64,000 nucleotides of DNA from Burkholderiaceae bacterium (GTDB lineage Bacteria; Pseudomonadota; Gammaproteobacteria; Burkholderiales; Burkholderiaceae_D). Under the pieces are notes generated by a model. It worked only from the letters and a program-made list of their open reading frames with translations, had not been told where the DNA came from and made no database searches. Shown one piece after another: positions 1 to 8,542 of this stretch. Within the stretch, counting starts at the first letter, position 1. Each line of letters begins with the position of its first letter. Location of the stretch: the NCBI GenBank assembly GCA_031291325.1, contig JARLJG010000001.1, positions 62,001-126,000 on the forward strand, given 5' to 3'. The translations under genes were made by a program, and so were the position numbers.

Positions 1-720
1 TTCTTGCAAAAAGATGTCCCCATCGTCTCGACCAAGGGGCAACTGCCGGGTTCCAATGTGACCTACTATGCGAGCGAGGCGTACGGCTCGCGAACCGTCG
101 GCGAGCAATTGGCGAAGTTGCCGGAAGCCGTGAAAAAAGTGCCGATGGTGGTGCTGGTCAATACCGGATCGGCGTCGGCGTCGGAAATCGTGGCAGGCGC
201 ATTGCAAGACTACAAGCGCGCGCTCATCATGGGCACCAAGACCTTCGGCAAGGGATCGGTGCAGACGATCCACGCGTTGCCGGACGAGACGGCGGTCAAG
301 TTGACCACGGCGCGCTATTACACGCCGAACGACCGCTCGATCCAGGCCAAGGGTATCGTGCCGGATATGACGGTTGAAGAATATGCGGACGGCGACGGCT
401 TGAACGAGTTCCGCGTGCGTGAGGCGGATCTGCAAAAGCATTTGACCAACGACAAGGATCTGTCGGGCGACGCCGCGAACAAGCCGAAAAAAGATGAAAT
501 GGAAGAGGAATTGCGCATCGCAGCCCAGGAAAAGAAGCGCAAGCCGCTCGAATACGGCAGCAAGGAAGACTTCCAACTGGAGCAGGCGCTGAACTATTTG
601 AAGGGCAAAACAGTCCAATTGGCCAAGGAAGGCGGCGAAGGCAAGAAAGCGCCGCAAGCCGAGGCGCCGAAGGCAGGTGCGCCGGCTGCCGTTCCAACTG
701 CGGTGCCGGCGACCAAGTAG
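1..720 (+). CDS. C-terminal processing protease, S41 family (5' end outside window)
   Basis: This is the 3' part of a gene that begins before the window; 239 codons are visible. The product is a tail-specific (CtpA/Prc-type) serine protease that would act in the periplasm. The catalytic Ser lies in the NTGSASASE stretch (about bases 160-185) and the catalytic Lys in TFGKGSVQT (about 241-270), about 25 residues apart as in S41A peptidases. The start of the gene, with its signal peptide and PDZ domain, is not visible. The last 40 residues are a low-complexity Lys/Ala/Pro tail. A strong terminator hairpin follows, so this gene ends a transcription unit. Family assignment is secure; the exact paralogue (CtpA or CtpB) is not. 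Confidence 0.9.
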   Translation, partial: FLQKDVPIVSTKGQLPGSNVTYYASEAYGSRTVGEQLAKLPEAVKKVPMVVLVNTGSASASEIVAGALQDYKRALIMGTKTFGKGSVQTIHALPDETAVKLTTARYYTPNDRSIQAKGIVPDMTVEEYADGDGLNEFRVREADLQKHLTNDKDLSGDAANKPKKDEMEEELRIAAQEKKRKPLEYGSKEDFQLEQALNYLKGKTVQLAKEGGEGKKAPQAEAPKAGAPAAVPTAVPATK

Positions 721-746
721 TCTGGTTGCATCTTTGTTTTTTCCAA

Positions 747-770
747 GGGCCGCAGCGATGCGGCCTTTTT
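747..770 (+). terminator. Rho-independent terminator after the S41 protease
   Basis: A 7-bp perfect stem (GGCCGCA/TGCGGCC, 748-754 with 759-765) closes a GCGA tetraloop and is followed by five T residues. It lies 27 bases after the protease stop codon and before the MoeB-like gene. Confidence 0.85.
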
Positions 771-792
771 CAATGAAAAATCTCAACAAGCC

Positions 793-1536
793 ATGAACGA
801 CAATCAATTGCTGCGCTATTCCCGTCATATCCTGATGGACGACTTCGGCATCGAAGGGCAGGAAAGGCTATTGGACGCGCATGCATTGATTATCGGCGCC
901 GGCGGCCTGGGTTCGCCGGCAGCCATGTATCTGGCCTCCGCTGGCGTCGGAAAAATCACGCTGGCGGACAACGACACGGTCGACTTGACCAATCTGCAAC
1001 GGCAGATTATGCACGATACCGCCAAGGTCGGCGCGGCCAAGGCAGTATCCGGCAAGCAAACGCTGGAGCGCATCAACCCGGAAATCGAGGTGGTCGCCTT
1101 GCAGGAACGCCTGTCCGGCGCGCGCCTGGACGAATTGGTCGGCTCGGCCCAGGTGGTGCTCGACTGCAGCGACAATTTCGCCACGCGCCACGCCGTCAAT
1201 CGCGCCTGTGTCGCACAGAGGGTGCCCCTGGTGTCGGGCGCGGCGATCCAGTTCGACGGCCAGATCAGCGTGTTCGATCCGCGCAGCGCGACCTCGCCCT
1301 GCTATGCCTGCCTGTTTCCGCCGGAGCAGGCCTTCGAGGAAGCGCAATGCGCGCTGATGGGCGTGTTTTCTCCCTTGGTCGGCATCATCGGCGCGATGCA
1401 AGCCGCCGAAGCGTTGAAACTGTTGGCGGAAATCGGCGGATCGCTGGCCGGCCGCTTGCTGCTGCTGGACGCGCGCAGCATGGAGTGGACCAGCATCAAG
1501 ATCGAGCGCAACGACTGGTGCAGCGTCTGCGGCTGA
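793..1536 (+). CDS. moeB: MoeB/ThiF/HesA-family adenylyltransferase
   Basis: This E1-like enzyme adenylates the C-terminal Gly-Gly of a small sulfur carrier protein (MoaD or ThiS) for molybdopterin or thiamine synthesis in the cytoplasm. The 247-residue length is normal for MoeB. A nucleotide-binding GAGGLGS motif is near residues 36-42. Two zinc-binding Cys pairs are present: CYAC near residue 172 and CSVC at the C-terminus. There is no C-terminal rhodanese domain. The short gap to the M16 protease gene (35 bases) suggests co-transcription. MoeB and ThiF cannot be separated by sequence alone; moeB is the usual call for this architecture in Burkholderiales. Confidence 0.85.
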   Translation: MNDNQLLRYSRHILMDDFGIEGQERLLDAHALIIGAGGLGSPAAMYLASAGVGKITLADNDTVDLTNLQRQIMHDTAKVGAAKAVSGKQTLERINPEIEVVALQERLSGARLDELVGSAQVVLDCSDNFATRHAVNRACVAQRVPLVSGAAIQFDGQISVFDPRSATSPCYACLFPPEQAFEEAQCALMGVFSPLVGIIGAMQAAEALKLLAEIGGSLAGRLLLLDARSMEWTSIKIERNDWCSVCG

Positions 1537-1571
1537 ACAATCCGAATCAATCATCCCCGAGGAATATCAAC

Positions 1572-4295
1572 ATGTTGGAATCGATGAAGAGCAGGCTGGC
1601 GGCAGCATTGTTGACGATTTTGTGCGTCGCGTTGCCGCAAGCCGTCCCGGCGCAAGCCTTGCCCAAGGGTGTTGCGCAAGTCAACGCGACCGACGGCATC
1701 ACCGAATACCGCTTGCAAAACGGCTTGCAAGTCCTGCTGTTTCCCGATGCATCCAAGCCGACGGTCACGGTCAACGTGACTTACCTGGTCGGGTCGCGCT
1801 TCGAGAATTACGGCGAAACCGGGATGGCGCATTTGCTGGAACACATGATGTTCAAGGGCACGCCGCGCAATCCGCAAATCGACCAGGAATTCAACGATCG
1901 CGGCATGCAATCGAACGGCAGCACCTGGCTCGACCGCACCAATTTCTATGAAGTGTTCCAGGCCAGCGACAAGAACCTGAAATGGGCGATCGACATGGAA
2001 GCCGATCGCATGGTTCATTCGACTATCGCGCGCAAGGATCTCGATTCCGAAATGACGGTGGTGCGCAACGAATTCGAAAGCGGCGAAAATTCGCCGACTT
2101 CGGTGATGTTGAAGCGCATGCAAAGCGTCGCCTACGATTGGCATAGCTATGGCAAGTCGACCATCGGCAACCGCAGCGATATCGAAAATGTCGGCATCGA
2201 CAACCTGCGCGCGTTTTACCATTTGTATTACCAGCCGGACAATGCGGTGTTGCTGGTCGCCGGGAAATTCGACCCGACCCGCGCCTTGCAGTGGATCGCC
2301 CACGCATTCGGCCCGCTGCCCAAGCCCAAGCGCGCCCGCCCGCTGTTCTGGACCGTGGAGCCGACCCAGGACGGCGAGCGCAGTTTTACCGTGCGGCGGC
2401 AGGGCGACGTGCAAATCGTCGAGGTCGGCTACAAGGTTCCCAGCGCGCTGCACGCGGACAGCGACGCCTTGTCGTTTGCCGCCGAAATTTTGACCGATAC
2501 GCCGAATGGACGCTTGCATAAGCAATTGGTGGAAACCGGCCTGGCGGCCCAAGTATTCAGCCAGGATTTAAGCGGCGTTGCGCCCGGCCTGCAAATGATC
2601 GGCGCGACGGTGAAGAAAGGACAGCCGATCGAGCCGGTGCGCGACGCCTTGATTGCCGCAGCCGAGAATTTTTACAAGCAGCCGCCGACCGAAGAAGAAA
2701 TGAACCGCGTGCGGCGCAACGATACCAACCAGATCGAGAAGATGGTCGACGATCCGCAGGAGGTCGGGATTGCATTGTCCGACATGATCGCGTTGGGTGA
2801 CTGGCGCCTGCTGTTCCATAATCGCGACCAGATCGGCAAGGTGACTGCGCAACAGGTGGCGGACGCCAGCATGAAGTATTTCAAGCGCGACAATCGTACC
2901 TTGGGCCTGTTCATCCCGGACGACCAGCCGCAAAGAGCGGAGATACCGCCCGCGCCGTCTGTCGCCGAGGTGATGAAAGACTTCAAGCCTACGCAACAAG
3001 TATCGCATGCCGAAGCCTTCGATCCGTCGCAGGCCAACATCGAAGCGCGCACCAGGCTGCAAAAAATCGGTGGCCTGCAAGTGGCGCTGCTGCCGAAAAA
3101 AAATCGCGGCGAAACCGTGTCGGTCGCGCTGCAACTGCATTGGGGCGACGAAAAGAATTTGTTCGGCAAGCAAACCATCTCCACCCTGACCGGCGAAATG
3201 CTGATGCGCGGCAACCGCGATTTCACGCGGCAACAATTGGCCGACGAGTTCGAAAAACTCAAGATCACCGGCGACCCGTATCATTTCCAGACCACGCGTG
3301 CCAATTTGCCGGCGGCGCTGCGCCTGGTCGCCAAGATCTTGCGCGAACCGAGTTTCCCGGAGGCCGAATTCGAGCAGGCGCGCGCGCAAATGCTGGTCAA
3401 CGTCGAATCGACGCGCAACGATCCGCATGTGTTGGCGGAACAGGAAATCGGCAAGCATTTCAACCAGTATCCGAGCGGCGATTGGCGCAATATCCAGACC
3501 ATCGACGAGGAAATCGCCGAGATCAAGGCGGCCAAGCTGGATGACGTCAAGGCTTTTTACAAGGAGTTTTACGGCGCGTCGCATGGCGAGTTGGCAATCG
3601 TCGGCGACTTCGACGAGGCTGTCATCGCCAAGGTGGTGGAAGAAACCCTGGCCGACTGGAACAGCGCAGCGGCCTATTCGATCATCAAGCGCAGTTACGC
3701 CGATATTGCGCCGATGCGTAAGGTCGTCGATGTGCCTGATAAGGAAAACGGCTTTTATTCAGCGCGCATCAATCTCGACCTGGCCGACGACGATCCCGAT
3801 TATCCGGCCTTGACGCTGGCCAACTATATCTTCGGCGGCGGTGCCGGACTCGATTCGCGCCTGATGACCCGGATACGCAAAAAAGACGGCTTGTCGTACG
3901 GCGGCGAATCGTCGCTCGAATCGGGATTGGCCGACCGCGCCGGCAACTTCAGCATCAGCGCGATTGCAGCGCCACAAAATCTGGCGAAACTCGACGCCGC
4001 AGTGCGCGAGGAATTGCAGCGCACGCTAAAGAACGGCTTTACCGCCGAGGAAGTGGCGCGCGCCAAATCCGGCATGTTGCAGCAACGCACGCAGACGCGG
4101 GCGCAGGACGGCGCGCTGGCTTACGGCTGGACAACGTATTTGTATCTCGGACGCACCTATGCATGGAGCAAGGCGTATGAGGACAAGATCGGCGCACTCA
4201 ACGCCGAGCAAGTCAGCGCCGCCTTCCGCAAGGCGATCGACCCGGCGAAATTGACGGTGGTCATCGTCGGCGATAACAAAAAAGCCGCACGCTGA
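1572..4295 (+). CDS. M16 family zinc metallopeptidase, two-domain (pitrilysin-like)
   Basis: This is a 907-residue periplasmic or secreted zinc protease with two M16 halves. The start is the ATG at 1572, which gives a signal peptide ending near PAQA; the open frame reaches further upstream but overlaps the MoeB-like gene. The inverted zinc motif HxxEH (HLLEH) is in the N-terminal half around residue 75, with the distal Glu about 75 residues later near RNEFESGE. The C-terminal half (from about residue 480) lacks the zinc motif and has the GGGAGLDSRL loop typical of the inactive M16 domain. Both halves are on one chain, as in single-gene bacterial homologues. Its substrate cannot be told from sequence. 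Confidence 0.93.
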   Translation: MLESMKSRLAAALLTILCVALPQAVPAQALPKGVAQVNATDGITEYRLQNGLQVLLFPDASKPTVTVNVTYLVGSRFENYGETGMAHLLEHMMFKGTPRNPQIDQEFNDRGMQSNGSTWLDRTNFYEVFQASDKNLKWAIDMEADRMVHSTIARKDLDSEMTVVRNEFESGENSPTSVMLKRMQSVAYDWHSYGKSTIGNRSDIENVGIDNLRAFYHLYYQPDNAVLLVAGKFDPTRALQWIAHAFGPLPKPKRARPLFWTVEPTQDGERSFTVRRQGDVQIVEVGYKVPSALHADSDALSFAAEILTDTPNGRLHKQLVETGLAAQVFSQDLSGVAPGLQMIGATVKKGQPIEPVRDALIAAAENFYKQPPTEEEMNRVRRNDTNQIEKMVDDPQEVGIALSDMIALGDWRLLFHNRDQIGKVTAQQVADASMKYFKRDNRTLGLFIPDDQPQRAEIPPAPSVAEVMKDFKPTQQVSHAEAFDPSQANIEARTRLQKIGGLQVALLPKKNRGETVSVALQLHWGDEKNLFGKQTISTLTGEMLMRGNRDFTRQQLADEFEKLKITGDPYHFQTTRANLPAALRLVAKILREPSFPEAEFEQARAQMLVNVESTRNDPHVLAEQEIGKHFNQYPSGDWRNIQTIDEEIAEIKAAKLDDVKAFYKEFYGASHGELAIVGDFDEAVIAKVVEETLADWNSAAAYSIIKRSYADIAPMRKVVDVPDKENGFYSARINLDLADDDPDYPALTLANYIFGGGAGLDSRLMTRIRKKDGLSYGGESSLESGLADRAGNFSISAIAAPQNLAKLDAAVREELQRTLKNGFTAEEVARAKSGMLQQRTQTRAQDGALAYGWTTYLYLGRTYAWSKAYEDKIGALNAEQVSAAFRKAIDPAKLTVVIVGDNKKAAR

Positions 4296-4436
4296 GCGCG
4301 CAGCGCGTCGCCGCCGCGAGGTCGGCGATGCGCCATTCACCCGACGACGTGGACGCTGGTTCGCGTCTACACAGATTTTCCCATTTGCAACATGCACACG
4401 TCGATTGCACGCGGGTCGAAAATTTTTTGCGACCGG

Positions 4437-4463
4437 TGTAAGTAATCCGAAATTGCGCCGACT
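4437..4463 (+). promoter_or_regulatory. Possible ECF-sigma promoter of the bufferin operon
   Basis: TGTAAG (4437-4442) and CGACT (4459-4463) are separated by 16 bases. This resembles the TGTAAC-N16/17-CGTC promoter used by ECF sigma factors that commonly control DUF2282/DUF692/DUF2063 operons. It would give a leader of about 135 bases. No ECF sigma or anti-sigma gene is in the window, so this is a pattern match only. The rest of the 310-base gap (4296-4605) shows no gene. Confidence 0.35.
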
Positions 4464-4605
4464 GATAGCCAAGTCGATGCAACGTTGGATGCAATGTTGA
4501 ATGCACTCGCTGCTCGATTTTTCCCCGGATATCGTTTTCCTGCGGCAGCTGCGCATGCAGGCGGTATTCATACAGCGTCGTACCTTTCTTTTATTGGAGA
4601 CTCAC

Positions 4606-4866
4606 ATGAAACAAACCATCAAATCTGGTGCCTTGATCGCCGCCGCCGCCGCCGCCATGGCTTTGTCGGGAGCTGTTTACGCCGCTGGCGATTCTATGGG
4701 CGCCGACGATACGGTGCATTGTTCCGGCATCAATAGCTGCAAGGGCCAGGGCGCTTGCAAAACGGCTGAAAATGCATGTAAAGGCCAAAATAGCTGCAAA
4801 GGCCATGGCTTCTTGCCGCTCAAGGCTTCGGAATGCAAGGCCAAGGGCGGCAAGGTCATCCAATAA
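4606..4866 (+). CDS. Bufferin-type Cys-rich RiPP precursor (BufA2-like)
   Basis: An 86-residue protein with an N-terminal signal peptide (hydrophobic Ala-rich core, cleavage likely after AVYA at residue 26). The mature part has six Cys at 39, 45, 51, 58, 64 and 77 in repeated CKG-type units (CSGINSCKG, CKTAENACKG, CKGHG). This is the signature of BufA2-family metallophore precursors. The start ATG 4606 has GGAG six bases upstream. It is followed by an MNIO enzyme and a DUF2063 partner, the standard set for this RiPP class. The MNIO enzyme is expected to modify some Cys before export, and the product probably binds copper or a similar thiophilic metal in the periplasm. Which Cys are modified is unknown. 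Confidence 0.85.
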   Translation: MKQTIKSGALIAAAAAAMALSGAVYAAGDSMGADDTVHCSGINSCKGQGACKTAENACKGQNSCKGHGFLPLKASECKAKGGKVIQ

Positions 4867-4893
4867 GGCGATGTAATCGCGTTGAAATGCGGC

Positions 4894-4918
4894 CCGCCGG
4901 CTGTTTTTTGGCCGGCGG
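4894..4918 (+). other. GC-rich hairpin between bufferin precursor and MNIO gene
   Basis: An 8-bp perfect stem (CCGCCGGC at 4894-4901 with GCCGGCGG at 4911-4918) encloses a T-rich 9-base loop. It sits in the 104-base gap between the precursor and the enzyme gene. There is no T-run after the stem, so full termination is unlikely; a role in mRNA stability or in keeping enzyme levels below precursor levels is plausible. Confidence 0.45.
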
Positions 4919-4970
4919 CGCCTGCAACTTTATCGTATCGATCGATCTTCTTTCAGATAGCCAACTCGCC

Positions 4971-5816
4971 ATGCCTACATCAAAGCTTCGTCCATCGCCG
5001 GGATTCGGCCTGGGTTTGCGCACTGCGCACTACCCGGAACTCCTTGCCGCGCGCTATAACGTCGATTGGTTCGAGATCATTTCAGAGAATTACATGGTGC
5101 CCGGCGGCAAGCCGTTGGCCATCCTGGACCAGATCCGGCGCGATTATCCTATCGTCATGCATGGCGTCTCGATGTCGATCGGCTCTCCCGACGGCCCGTC
5201 GGACGACTATTTGAAGCAGTTGAAAGCCTTGATCAGGCATGTCGATCCGCTCTGGATTTCCGATCATTTATGCTGGACCGGCGTGCATGGGCACAACTTG
5301 CACGACCTGTATCCTCTGCCTTATACCGAAGAAACCGTCGCCCACGTGGTGCGCAACGTCAAGCGCGTGCAGGATTACCTGGAACGCCCCTTGTTGCTGG
5401 AAAATGTGTCCAGTTATGTCGCCTTCGCCAGCGATACGCTGGCCGAATGGGATTTCGTGACCGCCATCGCCGAAGAGTCGGATAGCTTGATTTTGCTGGA
5501 CGTCAACAATATTTATGTCAGCAGCGTCAACCACGGCTTCGATGCGCGTCAATACCTCGATGCAATCCCGGTCGGGCGGGTGCAACAACTGCACTTGGCC
5601 GGTTATAGCGACCACGGCCACTATATCGTCGATACGCACGACCACCCGGTCTCGGAGCCGGTGTGGGAATTGTACGAGTACACGCTGCGCCGTTTCGGCA
5701 TGGTGGCGAGCATGATCGAGCGCGACGGCAATATTCCGCCGCTGGCCGAAACGGTGGCCGAATTGCAGCGCGCGCGCGACATCGCCGAAAATCTGACGCT
5801 GAAGGTGGCGGCATGA
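4971..5816 (+). CDS. MNIO (DUF692) family RiPP-modifying enzyme, BufB-like
   Basis: A 281-residue multinuclear non-heme iron oxidase of the DUF692 family, with a TIM-barrel fold. Relatives modify Cys residues of peptide precursors (MbnB, TglH, BufB). Conserved metal-ligand regions are visible: MHGVS near residue 63, SDHLCW near 97, LLENVSSY near 144, LDVNNIYVS near 177, LHLAGY near 207, DTHDHP near 220 and MIERDGN near 247. The ATG at 4971 is chosen because an upstream in-frame extension would overlap the precursor gene. The stop overlaps the next gene by four bases (ATGA), so the two are translationally coupled. It acts in the cytoplasm on the precursor at 4606 by inference from context. Confidence 0.92.
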   Translation: MPTSKLRPSPGFGLGLRTAHYPELLAARYNVDWFEIISENYMVPGGKPLAILDQIRRDYPIVMHGVSMSIGSPDGPSDDYLKQLKALIRHVDPLWISDHLCWTGVHGHNLHDLYPLPYTEETVAHVVRNVKRVQDYLERPLLLENVSSYVAFASDTLAEWDFVTAIAEESDSLILLDVNNIYVSSVNHGFDARQYLDAIPVGRVQQLHLAGYSDHGHYIVDTHDHPVSEPVWELYEYTLRRFGMVASMIERDGNIPPLAETVAELQRARDIAENLTLKVAA

Positions 5817-6613
5817 GCATTTCCTTGCAGACCGTGCAAACCGACTTTCAGGACTATATCCTGCGCGGCAACAAAGAGCAGCCGGCGGTTGCCGGGCTGA
5901 TCTCCGACGATTTCGGCTTGCCGGCTGCCGAGCGGCTGGCGTTGTATTACGATGCGTACCGGCTGCGCCTGTGCGAGGCCTTGTCGGAATCTTTCAAGAA
6001 GACGCGCACCTATGTCGGCGACGATACCTTCGGCGAACTTTGCCTCGGCTACATCGACCAGCATCCGTCGCGCAACACCAACCTGCGCTGGTTTGGCGAT
6101 GCGTTCGCCGCCTTCGTCGGCGCTGCCTTGCCGGATTATCCGGTGGTCGCGGAATTGGCTGCATTCGAGTGGGCGCTGGGCCTGGCCTTCGATGCCGCCA
6201 ATGCGCCGGTATTGACTGCGCACGATGTGCAAGCACTGGCCGCCGACGACTGGGAACGGATTGGCTTCCGGTTGCCGCCATCGCTGCAAGCGCTGGATCT
6301 GCACTGGAATGCGCCCGGCATCTGGCTGGCGCTGGACCAGGAAGCGGAGCCGCCGCCAGCAGAGTTGCGTGAACAGGCACAAACCTGGGTGATCTGGCGC
6401 AAGGACTTGCAGGCGCATTTCCGCTCGGTGGACGCGTACGAGGCGTTGGCGCTGCGCGGCTTGGCGCAGGGAAAAAGCTTCGCCGCCGTGTGCGCCGAAG
6501 CTGCCGCGCTGACCGAGGCGGACATCACGCCGCACATAGCGGGATGGCTGCAAACCTGGTTGAAAGAGGCGATGTTGTCCCGAATAAATCGAGAGTGCAA
6601 AACACCTGATTAA
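5813..6613 (+). CDS. DUF2063 family partner protein, BufC/HvfC-like
   Basis: A 266-residue protein whose N-terminal third matches the DUF2063 (putative DNA-binding) domain: an LQxxFxxYIL start followed by RLxLYYDAYRLRLCEALSESF. In MNIO operons this protein pairs with the DUF692 enzyme and is thought to present the precursor leader or help catalysis. The ATG overlaps the MNIO stop codon by four bases. The C-terminal half (from about residue 130) is acidic and less conserved. It is the last gene of the three-gene operon and converges on the ribbon-helix-helix gene, whose stop codon overlaps its own. Confidence 0.9.
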   Translation: MSISLQTVQTDFQDYILRGNKEQPAVAGLISDDFGLPAAERLALYYDAYRLRLCEALSESFKKTRTYVGDDTFGELCLGYIDQHPSRNTNLRWFGDAFAAFVGAALPDYPVVAELAAFEWALGLAFDAANAPVLTAHDVQALAADDWERIGFRLPPSLQALDLHWNAPGIWLALDQEAEPPPAELREQAQTWVIWRKDLQAHFRSVDAYEALALRGLAQGKSFAAVCAEAAALTEADITPHIAGWLQTWLKEAMLSRINRECKTPD

Positions 6614-6972
6614 GTTTTTAAATTGCGCGCAGAGCCGTGGACAGTCGAAGCAGCAAATTGCGCAAAGATCCCGGCAAGCGGCACATTCTTGTCGGCAGAA
6701 ATGCTGCCGTCGGCGATCAGCGATAGATAGCGCAGGCAGCAAACCCGCAGGAACGAAGTAAAGTTGTCGATCGCGCCGCGATATTCGACCAGCTCGTTGT
6801 ACAGCTTGGTAATGAGTCGATTGGCGCTCATGCCGTCGCGCGTGGCGATTTCCTGCAAGACGTCCCAATACAGGTTTTCCAGCCGGATCGAGGTGACTGC
6901 GCCGTGCAGGCGGATCGAACGGGCGCGCGATTCATACAGCGACGGATCGGCTTTGACGAAAATTTCGCACAT
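6610..6972 (-). CDS. Ribbon-helix-helix domain protein
   Basis: A 120-residue protein with a ribbon-helix-helix fold near residues 20-65 (strand RSIRLHGAVTSIRLE, then helices around WDVLQEIATRDGMSANRLITKLYNEL). This matches the RHH_4-type family, small DNA-binding proteins often annotated as putative arylsulfate sulfotransferase-like regulators. The C-terminal 50 residues are of unknown role. It overlaps the end of the DUF2063 gene by four bases on the opposite strand. The target is unknown; a link with the bufferin operon is possible but not shown. Confidence 0.75.
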   Translation of the reverse strand: MCEIFVKADPSLYESRARSIRLHGAVTSIRLENLYWDVLQEIATRDGMSANRLITKLYNELVEYRGAIDNFTSFLRVCCLRYLSLIADGSISADKNVPLAGIFAQFAASTVHGSARNLKT

Positions 6973-6995
6973 AGATTTCCCTGAGTGGATGCTTT

Positions 6996-7024
6996 AACAG
7001 GAGTCGACGACGCCGACTCCTGTT
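6996..7024. other. Perfect 11-bp inverted repeat upstream of the RHH gene
   Basis: AACAGGAGTCG (6996-7006) and its exact complement CGACTCCTGTT (7014-7024) flank a 7-base loop. It lies between the DJ-1 stop (7052) and the RHH start (6972), both on the minus strand. No T-run follows on either strand, so it is either a terminator of weak type or an operator for the RHH protein. Confidence 0.6.
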
Positions 7025-7051
7025 GTCCTGTTGCTCAAGCCTCAGTTGACT

Positions 7052-7633
7052 TTATAGCACAATTTTCGTTCCCAGCAAGGCCAGGAATTGCGCGATCCAT
7101 GCCGGATGCGCAGGCCAGGCCGGTGCGCTGACCAGATTGCCGTCGGTCACGGCATCGGTCACCGCGATTTCCGCATAGTGTCCGCCGGCCAATTCCACTT
7201 CCGGGCGGCACGCCGGGTAGGCGGAACAGCGCACGCCTTCCAAGACCTTGGCGGCTGCCAGGATTTGCGCGCCGTGACAGACGGCGGCGATCGGCTTCTT
7301 GGTCGCGCTGAAATGCTGGACCAATTCGATTACCTGCGGATTCAAGCGCAGGTATTCCGGCGCGCGACCGCCCGGCAATAGCAGTGCATCGTAGGACGAT
7401 GCGGCGATCTCGGAAAACGTGTGCGTCAGCGTGAAGCGATGACCGGGTTTTTCGGTATAGGTTTGCTGGCCCTCGAAATCGTGGATCGCGGTGGCGACGA
7501 AATCGCCGGCCTTCTTGTCCGGGCAAACCGCATGCACTTCATGTCCCACTGCCAGTAGGGCTTGAAATGGAACCATGATTTCATAGTCTTCGCCAAAATC
7601 GCCAACCAGCATCAGAATTTTCTTTGCAGCCAT
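7052..7633 (-). CDS. DJ-1/PfpI family protein
   Basis: A 193-residue class I glutamine-amidotransferase-like protein. The nucleophile elbow is AAVCHGAQ (Cys near residue 115), and an acidic residue (EDYE, about residue 15) precedes it as in DJ-1/PfpI enzymes. Members act as glyoxalases, chaperones or proteases; the substrate cannot be deduced. The start ATG (complement of 7631-7633) has an AGGAGA ribosome site seven bases upstream; an 11-residue in-frame extension upstream is ignored. It stands alone, reading away from the type II secretion operon. Confidence 0.87.
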   Translation of the reverse strand: MAAKKILMLVGDFGEDYEIMVPFQALLAVGHEVHAVCPDKKAGDFVATAIHDFEGQQTYTEKPGHRFTLTHTFSEIAASSYDALLLPGGRAPEYLRLNPQVIELVQHFSATKKPIAAVCHGAQILAAAKVLEGVRCSAYPACRPEVELAGGHYAEIAVTDAVTDGNLVSAPAWPAHPAWIAQFLALLGTKIVL

Positions 7634-8015
7634 GACTGTCTCCTTGGATAGAGGCTGGTGGGGCAACGCTGCAGGTCATTCATATGACGGTTTGATGACT
7701 TGTTGCGCGACGACATCAGCTTCTGGGTTGTTATGTGGAGTGTCCATTGTTCGCCCGGCCAGTCGTTTGCGGGTAATCGCCGGTTACTACATTTTTTATT
7801 TCAGGCGGGCACTTTTTCCGACTTGTGCGGTCATAGTTTTGCTTTTCGTGAAATTCGATTGCCGCCGAAATCCGACGCAGCACTCTAATCATTGCTGCGG
7901 CGCGCCCAATCGTGGCGGCGCAGTGGATTTATAGGGATGCGCGTGTAACAATGCGCGCTTCGGCGATATACTCACGGTTTGTTATCGTCGCAATTATTTT
8001 TAAAATGACATTTCC
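7634..8015. other. Intergenic region between DJ-1 gene and gspG, with possible gsp promoter
   Basis: A 382-base divergent gap with no convincing gene. A TATACT -10 hexamer is at 7967-7972 with a poor -35 (TGTAAC, 7944-7949, 17-base spacing), which would give a leader of about 38 bases before gspG. A second pair (TTGTTA 7979-7984, TAAAAT 8001-8006) looks better as hexamers but would start transcription almost on the gspG ATG. No clear operator is seen. Confidence 0.4.
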
Positions 8016-8489
8016 ATGAGATCTTTATCCTTGAATAATGACCTGAGACCGCGTCGCTCACTGGCCGCACGCGGGTTTACCTTGATTGAAATTATGGTGG
8101 TGGTGGTCATCATGGGGATCATGGCCGCGTTGATCGTGCCCAAGCTGATGGGGCGCGCCGACGATGCGCGCATCACGGCGGCCAAAGCCGATATCGCGAC
8201 GCTGATGTCGGCACTCAAGCTGTATAAATTGGATAACCAGCGTTACCCGACCACCGAACAAGGCTTGCAGGCATTGATCGCCAAGCCGACGTCCGGGCCG
8301 ACCGCCAACGGCTGGAAAACTGGCGGCTATACCGAAAAACTGCCGAAGGACCCGTGGGGCAATCCGTACCAATACCTGGCGCCCGGATTGCATGGCGAAG
8401 TGGATGTATTTTCCTATGGCCCGGATGGTCAGGCAGGCAGCGGCAACAGCAGCGGCGGCCCCGATACCACGATAGGTTCGTGGAATTAA
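8016..8489 (+). CDS. gspG: Type II secretion major pseudopilin GspG
   Basis: The major pseudopilin, which polymerises in the inner membrane into the piston-like pseudopilus of the type II secretion system. It has a 19-residue basic leader ending in RG, then FTLIEIMVVVVIMGIMAAL: the prepilin cleavage site with Glu at mature position 5. The C-terminal part (DPWGNPYQY, VDVFSYGPDGQ) is the calcium-binding GspG signature. The 157-residue length is normal. It is the first gene of a 12-gene operon. A TTG start 15 bases further in is possible but less likely. Confidence 0.96.
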   Translation: MRSLSLNNDLRPRRSLAARGFTLIEIMVVVVIMGIMAALIVPKLMGRADDARITAAKADIATLMSALKLYKLDNQRYPTTEQGLQALIAKPTSGPTANGWKTGGYTEKLPKDPWGNPYQYLAPGLHGEVDVFSYGPDGQAGSGNSSGGPDTTIGSWN

Positions 8490-8542
8490 GCAGATTTTCC
8501 GGCGCGCGGCGGAGCGACAATGTTCTGCTCCGCGCAGGCGTT

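Noticed and set aside
7979-8006. TTGTTA/TAAAAT promoter for gspG
   Set aside because: Transcription would start within a few bases of the gspG ATG, leaving no leader; kept only as a remark.
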